Positions 21,894-31,927 of a DNA stretch of 64,000 bases are shown here, one piece after another. The position numbers and the translations under genes were made by a program. The stretch covers positions 115,534 to 179,533 of the forward strand of contig MU385918.1 of NCBI GenBank assembly GCA_022497145.1, read 5' to 3'. The notes beneath the pieces are model-generated. The model was not told where the DNA came from. It ran no database searches and worked only from the letters and a program-made list of their open reading frames with translations. Source of the DNA: Rostrohypoxylon terebratum. Lineage: Eukaryota > Ascomycota > Sordariomycetes > Xylariales > Hypoxylaceae. Numbering within the stretch: position 1 is the first letter of the stretch; every line of letters starts with the position of its first letter.

Positions 21894-24184
21894 CTAACCT
21901 AGTTTAATGCAACACTTCTTTGCATCTATGAAATAATCTGATAGATCCTTTCCGAACCAGTAACGAAGGCCGTGATTACCAACAGCACTAGTTGATAGAT
22001 CGAGCCCTACCAACCGCTCGTAGTAATCCCCTTGGTCCTTGAGAACCATTAAAAAGGGGCCTTTTGTGCAGTCATCAGCGCGCGAGCCGCCGCCCACGGA
22101 GCCTGTGCAAATGGCGTTACGATGATCCCCAACAACGAGTAGTGGCCATTCTCTATACCGGTCTAGGCTATCCACCCCATCGTTAAATGTTCCGTTCGAA
22201 TAAATCCCCTCCTCATTAACCATGCATTCTTCCCATTTGGGTCTAAAGTGGTACCTGAATGGAACTGGGAATTCTCCGTCAATGATATCCTCGTCTGTAC
22301 TATGGCGTGCGAACTTGCAATTTCTAGGAATATTATGTATATCACTCGGTGCCCAGAAACGCCCGAGAGAGTTTTGGATGCATATGTACAATCTGGGTCG
22401 GTCAGGAAAATCTAGAACCAAGACGAGCTTGCAATAAAGCATGTGAGCATCGACATGGAGAATAGGCTTGAGGGATGGGGTATCTGGTAAGATAGCCTGC
22501 CTGTTATAACTCTCCCAGTCGAGAATGACTCCGTCAATTGTTTCAAACCCGAATTGGAGATCTGGTGCACATTGAATGCCTTGGGAATAGACTTCCGAAT
22601 AGTTGAATATACAATCCACCCCATCACTTCGATTCCAACCTGCCCATGACCAGCTAGGAAAGCCATGCCGACGATGAGTAGTTTGTCCAATCCAACAGAG
22701 CCCAGCCGCAAATCCTTCAACGAATGACCACTGTCTTTTCACAGACCACAGAATTGGGATGCCGTAAAGGTGTGATATATTGAATCTGGGGTGTTTGAAA
22801 CGATGCAGTATCCCAGAGAAGGCATTCAGCGCATCTGATGGATAGCTCAGATTTCTTTCGGTATATTCTATAAGTTGAGTTTCTATTAGACTTGGATCGT
22901 TCTTGATCTGCTCAAGATAGTCCGCGGGGAACATTCTATAAGCGGATCTTGTATAGCTATTGGTAGGGCATAGAATATGACTAGCCACGAATGAATCTGG
23001 CTCGTGGAAGCTTTCTTCGAACGTGCTTCTCTGGCACTCAAAATACACTTGTTGGTCTGTGAAATAAAGACAGCGATGAGAAAGGATTGCTTCCTGGTAC
23101 ATCCAGGCTCGCCGAAACCAGGGACTGTGATGTTTGATCCAGTATTGTGGCTCGGAGAACGATGAAGTTAGTTGGTATTGACCGATTCGAATCCTTGGCT
23201 GGCGTGAACGTGGATGACTGATTCCATAAAGCCCGACGCATGGATTAGAGCCATGTGCTTGAACTAATGTGACTTCCGCACCTGCGTAAATATTATCCAT
23301 TGCTTGGATTTGGGTGTGCTTATTCTCGTCTTCGGGAACGCAATATCGATCGACCCAAAGGAATTGGAGGCCGAGCTGGATGGTAACCTGTATTGCATCT
23401 TCGATTGTTTGTGGCAGACCTAGGAGAGGTTCTGTGATGGCTGTAGGTGTGCTAGAAGTGCTACCCCACGGGTAGCTGAGAGCTGCATATGGTTGCCGAG
23501 AATCAGCTAGAAGAATGCGACGTGAATAACAATCTATCAAGCGAAACCCTGGAGGCATATCTTGTGGTTGCCGGAAACACTGCTTGTGATATTCTCTGCA
23601 ATAATTCATCCATCGCCGCAGCTCAGACATATCCACCCCCACAGGTTTTAACAAGTTGCAGGTTAAATGAGACTGGGATACATCGCCTACAAGATCGAAG
23701 AATATCCCGCCGCCTGTCTGTATCTCAATATTAATTCTTTCCCTTCTAATGGCAGAGTCCAATCGTGATCTAGCGCAGGTTGAGAGATCAGGATAATGAC
23801 TGGTCTGTGAAAATGGCCGTGTTGAATAAGGGATCGATCTCCATGAAATGCGAGAGGGTGCTCATATTTTCGAAAATTACTACTCGAGACGAGTCCGGCG
23901 ATGATATGTCCCTCTTCGTCCTTATAATATTTCCAACCCCACATCCACCATATATCTGCTAGAAGCCTGCATAAACTGCATGTCGCGCTCGGTTCTGTGT
24001 CAACGATACCTATATTTCGGATAGGATAGAACAAATTTGGCTTGATAGGATTGTTGAGTAGAGCTGAAAAGTCAAGCCTAGCACAGTCATCACATAAGCT
24101 GCTATAGGAATCGGATTCTGAGCTGATCGGGATCCAATCAAGGTGGTATCTGTCTTTAACCAACCGTTCAGAAATAGGTCGCAT
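21894..24184 (-). CDS. HET (heterokaryon incompatibility) domain protein with a frame break
   Basis: From the ATG at 24184 (MRPISERLVKDRY) the first frame runs to 23687 and carries the usual Cys-rich start of HET proteins (LCDDCARLDF, CSLCRLLAD). The rest is in another frame, open from at least 23762 to the stop at 21894: WMNYCREYHKQC, PPGFRLIDC, YAALSYPWGS, LQFLWVDRYCVPEDEN and QIQAMDNIYAGAEVTLVQA, which are the three conserved HET blocks, followed by a ~400-residue C-terminal region with PSWSWAGW. The frames overlap by only ~75 bases and no GT-AG intron of suitable length fits, so either a one-base indel occurred in the genome or the assembly is wrong here. HET proteins trigger cell death on contact with a genetically different individual; the partner is unknown. 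The length (~760 residues over both frames) is normal for the family. Confidence 0.75.
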
Positions 24185-24432
24185 GGTAGTAGAAACTAGG
24201 TACTCATTAGAGGTCAAGCCTAAAAGAGGAATTGAGCGATGACACGAAAGTAAAACTGAAGGGGAAGAACCTGCGAATATACATCAGGTATGAGTCAATT
24301 AGGCTAGGTAGGTAGGTACATACCACCTACGTAAGTGGTATATATTTCGCTTTTTTTCGGGTTGTTCGATTGGCTAATTTCAGCTATGGTTACCTACTAG
24401 GCACCTAAGTCCGATTTCTTCACGAGAACGCT

Positions 24433-25569
24433 CTACTGCGCCCCTGCACCGCCGACTGTCACTGTAAAAAGGACAGGATCCCCAGCATTCACTTTTCCTG
24501 ACTGGTCATCACCACCGTCCGGCTGCACGTCATCATACGCAAAAGCATAGCCCTTCCCATCAACATTATGCTCATGCACGAGCCTCGCGTAATGATTTGT
24601 CGGATCAGTCTGGTAAAACGTACGTGGCTGTGACGGGTGCTCATCAGCCACCAGCAAAGCCGACCTAACAAATGCCGCAGCCAGGCGCGGTATAACCGCG
24701 TTCCGCGTGGGCGATGGCCCAGTTGTGAACGGCCCGCTGTTACATCCTAGGATATCCGCCGTGGTTGGTTTATCAAATGTCTCATCCCCGATTTGAACCC
24801 CCGAGTCGCGCGTGAACCGCGCCTCGAGGATCCCGGGCGCGGCCTGCGTGTTGATTTTCAGGACCTCTCCGCGCTCCTGCTTCGCGAGGAAGTGCTGCCA
24901 TACGCCGTCCACGTACGCCTCGAAGTACCCGTCGAAGCTGGCGCCGACGGCGTTGCCGTGTGTCGCATTGAGGATCCGGAGAACTTTGCCGTCGCGCTCC
25001 ACTACGAGTTTATCCCAAGGTTGACTATCCTTCCCAGCTTGTTCGCGCAAGGCGTTCGCAAGGCGGTCCACGCCATCTGGGGCCATCCCAGCGACGGATT
25101 GGATTTCACCGCTGGCTTGTTTCAGGGATATTGCGATTGGTAGACGAGGCACAAAGTCCACGTAGCTGATGTTCGCATATAATTGCGCATCGTTGAGCGT
25201 AAACTCGCAGAAGCCGAAATCGACATTCGCGTTCGGGTCGCTCGGATTCAGGACGCTAGGCTCCACTAAGGCCGGTCCGGGGTTGAGCAGGAAGGTGAGC
25301 TTGGCGTTTCGTGAGAACCAGATCCTCCCACCGGCCATTTGTGGAATGGTCACTGTAACCGTATTCCCCGGCGCCCCGAGCGGAATAGCGCAGTCCTCCG
25401 TCAGTGGGGAACCGATGGCAGGCGGATTCTCCGGAAAGTAGAGACCGTGTCCGTCGGCCTTCAGAATACATCGTTGACCACCATGTTGAAGGGCTATTCC
25501 GGTGATATATGCGTAGACCTGGTCTGAATCGCTGTTGTTCTTGAGGGCTATCTGTAGAGAATCCGGCAT
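24433..25569 (-). CDS. GH64 beta-1,3-glucanase (laminaripentaose-producing type)
   Basis: An intronless ORF of 378 residues. The N-terminal half is the GH64 beta-barrel (IALKNNSDSDQVYAYITG, then DCAIPLGAPGNTVTVTIPQM and GRIWFSRNAKLTFLLNPGPA). Glu122 in GFCEFTLND and Asp138 in ANISYVDFV are 16 residues apart, the same spacing as the catalytic Glu154/Asp170 reported for the Streptomyces matensis enzyme, so the catalytic pair appears intact. The C-terminal half is the thaumatin-like alpha/beta domain (ILGCNSGPFTTGPSPTRNAV, ARLVHEHNVDGKGYAFAYDD). The family cleaves beta-1,3-glucan in an endo/processive manner. No signal peptide is visible; the ATG at 25569 leads straight into the barrel and no upstream exon was found. 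The protein may be cytosolic or leave by another route. Its expected target is self or prey cell-wall glucan. Confidence 0.9.
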   Translation of the reverse strand: MPDSLQIALKNNSDSDQVYAYITGIALQHGGQRCILKADGHGLYFPENPPAIGSPLTEDCAIPLGAPGNTVTVTIPQMAGGRIWFSRNAKLTFLLNPGPALVEPSVLNPSDPNANVDFGFCEFTLNDAQLYANISYVDFVPRLPIAISLKQASGEIQSVAGMAPDGVDRLANALREQAGKDSQPWDKLVVERDGKVLRILNATHGNAVGASFDGYFEAYVDGVWQHFLAKQERGEVLKINTQAAPGILEARFTRDSGVQIGDETFDKPTTADILGCNSGPFTTGPSPTRNAVIPRLAAAFVRSALLVADEHPSQPRTFYQTDPTNHYARLVHEHNVDGKGYAFAYDDVQPDGGDDQSGKVNAGDPVLFTVTVGGAGAQ

Positions 25570-26872
25570 GGCTGCGGTCGTAAATTAGTCAATATTAAAT
25601 CCAAAAAATCTCCAATCTCTTCAGCATGAAAGCTAGATAATGGAGCCCAAGGGACTTTATATGTGATTTTTTTTTTAATTATTTCAGCTCCTTGTTTGCT
25701 TTTTAACAACGAAAACGGGTAAGCAGAAACTTGGCAGCGCTACGGATAATGACGTAGGCTTCTTTAGCCCTTAACATGCTTCATCGTCATGTACCTAAAA
25801 GACGTAGGCTAGCGATGTACCTGGTTTAGCGACTTCAACAAAAATAGAGGTAAACATATACCTTAAATAAACCACTCTTGTATGTATTATATCAACCAGA
25901 TTCGACTTTTCTTACCAACAATACGATCAAAGTCGCGATGGTTGACAATTCTTATTAGGGGCAAAATGAAACCGAATTCCTCAGCTTTCTTACACCGAAA
26001 ACCCACCACATTGTCTAAGGTGAGGGGTTACGACCGAGACTTCTGGCCAATGAGCGACTTTGCTCATCTCCCCTAAGAGCCCCCTGAACTCCGCAGAAAT
26101 AAGCTGTTTAGTAAATAGCATCTGGGCAATCTGACATGCTACATCATTAGAACCGAACGGGACTGAGCTCTTGATAGCGTAAACATCTAGGAATAATTTG
26201 TAATATAGATCTGTCCATTATGACGCTGACCTTACCTCCGCTTTCTAGAAGTCCGCGTTGTCGAGATAAACCACATCATCCATTAAATGTAATTTAGCCT
26301 TGATGTCTTGTCCTCAAGTATTGTCCCTGGGTTTGGCGAGATTGTCAGCCGATGCCTCATCTTGAGATTATGAGACTTGGTCTAGTATTTAATACAATAC
26401 TAATTCAACTAATCTAGAAATCATATCGAAAACCATTTTTGCCATTAGACAAAACAAGAAGGAATTAAATCAGCGTAGCCAATTAAGCTTATCAGATATA
26501 TACAGTATTTCAGGGGTAGCTTTGCATGGCGATGTTTGGATGTCATCAGTGAGTGAATTGAGAAAAACATGAGACGGTTATGAGGCTTTGTATGTACGTA
26601 GGTTTGTTTGTGGGGGAGTAGATCAAGACAATATTGTATATCAAGTATAGCGTAAAGAAGGGCTGGATTTCATGACTTCACTAGAAATCAATCATGAAAT
26701 GTAGAAGGATGCTTCATGTCTCGATCTAGGTCATGATGGTATCCGTGTTAAACATTTCGTGGACCTGGGGCATATGTTCGTGCCATGGGAGGACTTTGGA
26801 TGTAGCTTTCTACCCAAGCGATCCGGATATCGAAACGGCTAGAAGACATTGGTGGTAGAGTTAGCCTGAGTC
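25570..26872. other. intergenic region between GH64 and RING genes
   Basis: No gene is seen. It includes the GH64 promoter side (poly-T run at about 25669-25677) and the 3' side of the RING gene. A good intron-like acceptor (GGCTAAC...GTCTTCTAG on the - strand, 26839-26869) lies just beyond the RING stop, so the RING transcript may extend into this stretch. Confidence 0.5.
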
Positions 26873-27454
26873 TCATATACTATGCAACTGGAACACCTGC
26901 CATAAGGGGCAAGTAATCGCACAGCGCCTGAGCCATGGGTCGATGCACCGTGGGTGGAATAGGTGTCGGCAGGGCAATATCCGAACGTCGTCGTCGTCTA
27001 TAAAGTCTTCGGTACATGTTGGACATGATTGTTGGACGTCCCGTACAGGATGTTGGGTCGTGTCCGTATTTCCAGGGCCGTGGATCATATTCCAGTAATG
27101 TTGTATTGTATCCTTGAAGTTGGCTCGGGGAGTTATCACACGCTTGGTCTGGGACATAGCGTTGTGGTCGTCCATTGATGGGTTTAGATGCGCCGTAGCA
27201 ATATCACCTGCTAGACATCTCCTCTTCGCAGTGGCGTATTTGGCGACAGGAATGGAGTCGACCTGGTCACCGGGTAAGCGTCCCCTTGGAAATCCTATTG
27301 GGCCTTGTTCTTGGACCATGGCTAATGGCGTTGCTCGCTTCATTCGAAGCGCGCCGAAAAAGATGAGAATCGCTAAGGTAATAGACAAGGCTGCAACAAC
27401 TGCTCCCGGGGATGTAGGATTCGAGGAAGGGGGTTTGGGAGGAGCGCCAGCCAT
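26873..27454 (-). CDS. ATL-type RING-H2 membrane protein (putative E3 ubiquitin ligase), C-terminus damaged
   Basis: Starting at ATG 27454 (MAGAPPKPPSSN) the protein has one membrane segment (AVVAALSITLAILIFFGAL, residues ~18-36), a linker containing GFPRGRLPGDQVDSIPV, and a C-terminal RING-H2: CPTC, LPCRHLFHPRCIDPWL and TCPLW. Seven of eight zinc ligands are in place, but the eighth Cys is replaced. The frame reads TTA TGG CAG, where loss of one base at 26900/26901 would give TGC AGG, i.e. the canonical CPLCR. A longer in-frame start at 27577 adds 41 residues; the shorter start matches the short luminal N-terminus typical of ATL proteins. Family members ubiquitinate membrane or secretory-pathway proteins. 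As written the RING may fold poorly; a sequencing error or recent mutation is possible. Confidence 0.75.
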   Translation of the reverse strand: MAGAPPKPPSSNPTSPGAVVAALSITLAILIFFGALRMKRATPLAMVQEQGPIGFPRGRLPGDQVDSIPVAKYATAKRRCLAGDIATAHLNPSMDDHNAMSQTKRVITPRANFKDTIQHYWNMIHGPGNTDTTQHPVRDVQQSCPTCTEDFIDDDDVRILPCRHLFHPRCIDPWLRRCAITCPLWQVFQLHSI

Positions 27455-28163
27455 GAATGAATAAGCCAGAAGAATCCTCAAGACATTTGTCAAGTGCAGT
27501 CTGTGAAGGCATAAATGCCTCGTACTTATCGTGAATGGAGTCGCGTGCCACAAATCAGACGCAACTAAGGACATCATAGTTAGCTGTTAAAAGACTGGAT
27601 GATGCCGTTCACATGCTGTATAAAATGCCTAGCCCGGATTTCCTAATCCAGTAATCGAAATAATTGCCTCGATGATTTGGGTTCCTGAGCTAGCTGGGAG
27701 GCAGCCCGCGCCAATTTCTGGTTTGGATCCCGGAAATTCATCTGGCGGTGACCTTAATGGCCGGGCATCTTCCTATCGGCTTTCACCTTTTACAAACGCT
27801 CTAATTTCCCCAACTTAAGACGCCAGTTCGCCTGGGGATTGACCTTGTAATAATTTAGGTAAATTTCACGTAATGATCGTCCAAAGACCATTATCTCGAC
27901 CATATCGTTTAAGCTTGTGATTTTGAACGCAATATGAGCGATTTTCAGTAGCGTCATGCCACGGCTCGACTAGACGCATGTAATCCACCAACAACTAAAT
28001 TGGAGTAAGGAAAAAAGTTGCGAGATTGAAATGAATGATCCGAGTGATCATCATGAGGGGATGAATTTTTTTTTTAGCGGTATAAATTTGGGGTGGTAGA
28101 AGCAATGTTTATGTTAAGGAGGGTAGTATCGGCATCTACACATCAATCTCGCTTGCTTCGATT
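27455..28163. other. divergent promoter region (RING / P-type ATPase)
   Basis: About 0.7 kb between two divergently transcribed genes. It contains a T-run (about 28066-28075) and a TATA-like element for the ATPase. A short upstream ATG at 28105 opens a frame that overlaps the ATPase start (+ strand ORF to 28725). It shows no domain, but could act as an overlapping upstream ORF. Confidence 0.5.
28081..28088 (+). promoter_or_regulatory. TATA-like element of the P-type ATPase gene
   Basis: TATAAATT, preceded by a poly-T tract, 83 bases upstream of the ATG at 28164. Position and context suit a fungal core promoter; not tested. Confidence 0.4.
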
Positions 28164-31100
28164 ATGGCACAGGAGAACGTGCAGCAGCAAGAGACCAATA
28201 GCGGTCCTCACATCACGATTCGTGATGCGATTGAGGGTGGGAGCCATGATCGCGGTCGCGAGCCTCATAGCTCAACCGCATCGCGCTCCTTTTCGAGATC
28301 TGCTGGTCGATCAAGAAGTCGTGGCTCAAGTCGTAGTTCTCGAAGACGCCTTCCGCCCATATCCCCCCTTTCAGGCTTGCCAATCGAGTATCGCACTTTG
28401 TCCATTCATGTTTCTGAATCTCGCAATGTCGACTCAAACACACCAGCCGATGTCAAGGTTGCTGCTAAAGATGACCGAGATTATTTTGCCAACTTGGCAT
28501 TTCACGAGTCGGATCCTTCACAAGTTTGCCAACAGCTCAATGTTGACCCAGACCAAGGCCTCTCCGAAAGTGCGGCGGCAATGCGCCTCGAGCGCGACGG
28601 CGAAAATACGCTACCGAGGCCCAAGACCAACTACCTCAAGAAGCTCTTCTTCTATGTTTTCGGCGGCTTCTGCTCCGTACTCTGGGTCGGAGTCATCGTA
28701 TTCTTCATCTGTTGGAAGCCACTGAGTAACCCGCCGTCAGCAACAAATCTCGCTCTGGCCGTGTTGGTGCTCATCGTCATTGCATTCCAAGCCTGTTTCT
28801 CTGCGGTTCAGGACTGGTCAACGCAGCGCACGATGAAATCCATCACAGATTTGTTGCCATCGGAAACACTTGTTGTGAGGGAGGGAAAGCCCATCTTTGT
28901 CCCTGCCAACAAACTTGTTGCTGGCGACATTGTCAATCTAAAGATGGGCAATAGAGTCCCAGCCGACATTCGATTGCTCAATCACTCGGGGGATATCCGC
29001 TTCGACCGCTCTGTGCTCACTGGAGAATCGGAGGAGACCGAAGGAACCATCAATGCAACTGATCCTAATATCCTGGAAAGTCGCAACATCGCACTTATGG
29101 GAAGTGTCGTTGTGAATGGCACAGGCAATGGTGTCGTGATCCTCACGGGAGCGCGATCAGTTATGGGACGCATTGCCCACGCTATGAGTACTGTGGACGA
29201 AAAACCCACGCTTATTCAGCGAGAAATCTGGCGCTTTGGTATGAAATAGTCGAATGTTTTCCCCTGTAACGCAACGTTCCTGACTTCTGTCACAGTGAAG
29301 ATTATAGTGTGTCTGACGGTCTGTCTCGCTTTACTCATCGCACTCACTTGGGTCGGTTGGCTGAGGCGTGATCATCCTGGATTCTTGAATCTCGTGGCGA
29401 TGCTCAACAATGTTATGGGCACTGTGGTAGCATTTATCCCCGAAGGGATGCCGATCGCCGTGTCGCTTACCTTGATGATGGTTGCTCGCTGCATGAAAGC
29501 CGTGGATGTTCTTCCCAAAGGTCTTTCCACTGTCGAAACGCTGGGTTGTGTGAATGTCATCTGTTCTGATAAGACAGGGACATTGACACAGAACCAGATG
29601 CGTATAACCTCGCTTTGTTTTCTCGATGAACAACTATCGCTTGATGAGATAACTCAGACGCTAGAGAGCCAGGACACAACTCAAGCCACACGAAAGCTGC
29701 AAACTGTCGCTCTACTGTGTAACGATGCGTCATTTGATCCTACTTCATTGCACCTAGGTCTCAATGAGCGTACCGTACAGGGCAATGCGACAGATGCAGC
29801 CCTTCTTAGATTTTTTGCGCACGGCAGGACGCTAGATCAGCTAAAGGGAGCCCATCCCAAGGCTTTCCAGATTCCCTTTAATTCTAAGAATAAATGGATG
29901 CTTACCATGTACCGCGACACTGAAACTGGAGAGAAAACCAGAAACCAATACCAAGTGTACGTGAAGGGCGCACCGGATGTACTCTTTCCAAGTTGTACCA
30001 ATTATTGGTCTAGCAAATCGGACTCTGTTCAGCCGTTGAATGCAGCAGCGAGGAGCGCCTTCAAAGCAATCCAAGATCAACTATCCAACAACGCCGAGCG
30101 AGTTATTGTTCTCTGCGAGAAGAAAATAACCCCAGTCAGTCAACATGGGACGAATGAATTCAGTGATGAAATAGCCCGGGAAGTGTTACAAGGCCTGACA
30201 GTGATCGGTATTCTGGGAATACTCGATCCACCACGCCCAGAAGCCAAAACAACGATTGCAGAGTGTCGCCGAGCTGGAGCACGCTTCTTCATGGTAACCG
30301 GCGATTATGGACTCACTGCCGCGGCCATAGCGCGTAGTCTCGGTATTTTCAGTGGACAAGGAAGGGTTGACCATATTGAAGATGTGCGTAACAGGACGAT
30401 GTCACCGTCTATCGCAGATGACAACACATTTTCGGGACAAGGCCGTAGCCTTTTGCTCGAGGGGTCCGGGCTATCTGGTCTAGTCAAAGAAGACTGGGAC
30501 CTGGTTTGCGAGTACGAGGAAATTGTCTTCGCACGTACCACACCTGAGCAGAAGCTCCGTATCGTGAATGAATTCCAGGAGCGTGTTAACGTTGTGGCCG
30601 TAACAGGCGACGGCGTGAACGATGCACCCGCATTACGCGCAGCTGACGTTGGTGTAGCGGTTGGGAGCGGCAGCGATGTGGCAATCGAAGCGGCCGATCT
30701 TGTACTGCTCGACAGATTTGATTCCATACTAGAAGCTATCAGGCTAGGGCGTTTGGTCTTCCAAAACCTGCAAAAGGTTATCGCATACTTGTTATCGGCA
30801 GGCAGTTGGTCGGAGATCTGGCCCGTCATCCTCAACGTCTTCTTGGGCGTACCCCTGCCTCTCAGCTCCTTTCTCATGATCATCATTTGCGTCTTCACTG
30901 ATCTGTTCTCTTCGCTATCTCTTATCATGGAGAAGGCCGAATTCGATCTGCTTTCATTGCCGCCGCGTAACCACAAACGCGACCACCTCATCACCACCCG
31001 TATCTACGGGCAAGCCTACCTCTTCACCGGCTCCATGGAGACATGCACGGCGCACGCCATGTTCTTCCTGTATATGTGGCGGTATGCAGGCATCCCAGTA

Positions 31101-31517
31101 CACGAACTCTTCCTCTTATTTGAAGGCTATTCGGAAGGTTTCCATGGTTACTCGCAAGAACAGCTTACCGCGTTTAATAACACGGGTCAATGCGTCTATT
31201 TCGTGACATTGGTCTTCCTACAGTGGGGCAATCTTTTGGCGGTACGAAATCGCCGACTCTCTATCGTTCAGGCAGACCCGTTCACGAAGCAACGACGAAA
31301 CCCGTGGTTGATTTTGAGCATGATTATCAGTTTGGTGATTGCCATTTTCGTGACAGAAGTGCCTGGACTCCAGACCTTATTCGGTACTGCATCAGTTCCG
31401 ATCGAATTCTGGCTTATACCCATACCACTGGCCTTAGGTATCTTGGTGATGGATGAGATTCGTAAATTGCTAGTGAGAATCTTTCCTCGCGGCCCGATCG
31501 CGTGGGTGGCCTGGTGA
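28164..31517 (+). CDS. P-type cation ATPase, P2C (Na+/K+-ATPase alpha-like)
   Basis: Two exons (28164-29238, 29296-31517; a 57 nt intron GTATGA...CACAG) give 1098 residues. In order: a Ser/Arg-rich N-terminal tail (SRSAGRSRSRGSSRSSRRR), an N-domain cap, membrane helices 1-2, the actuator loop with VLTGES (about residue 286), helix 4 with PEGMP, the phosphorylation motif CSDKTGTLTQN (Asp at about 450), the hinge TGDGVNDAPAL, and helices 5-10. VFTDLFSSLSLIMEKAEFD with PPRNHKRDHLI, the QWGNLLAVRNRR segment and the terminal DEIRKLLVR match the Na+/K+-ATPase alpha (P2C) group rather than fungal ENA (P2D) or PMR1 pumps. It probably moves Na+, K+ or H+ across the plasma membrane using ATP; the ion cannot be fixed. 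Fungal P2C pumps are patchily distributed. No beta subunit gene is nearby. Confidence 0.9.
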
Positions 31518-31927
31518 AATATAGAACTCAGTTTGAAGAAATCGCATGGATTTCAAGTTAATATTATTAGCTTGGGTTCTAGCATCTCAATTCAAATTAA
31601 CAGGATGTCGAATTTGAGGTCCTCAACATGCTCTAAAATTTGATTGTTGTAGATCTGAGATCAGGTGTGAATTCATGGTGCGCGAATTCCAAGTTATACC
31701 TACAGATGAGCTTGGCTTAGTAATCAGCTGACTCATTTGTGACTGATGACATAAGACTAAGGGAGCTTTTATGTAATCATGACAGTGCTTACATGTCGAG
31801 ATGATGTAAGAATCAAATTGCCAAGAATTGATTAGGTAATAACTTAGTAGGTATTCCATACGAGAAATCTAGAAATTGGACAGACAGCGCATTTTATTTT
31901 TCTTCCCCGATAATACCGATAATAACC
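31518..31927. other. convergent intergenic spacer
   Basis: About 0.4 kb between the 3' ends of the ATPase and the phytase-like gene. AT-rich; nothing beyond untranslated regions is seen. Confidence 0.6.

Noticed and set aside
28093..28725. 210-residue ORF overlapping the start of the P-type ATPase
   Set aside because: It shares DNA with a clearly conserved coding frame and shows no domain; at most it is an upstream ORF beginning at 28105.
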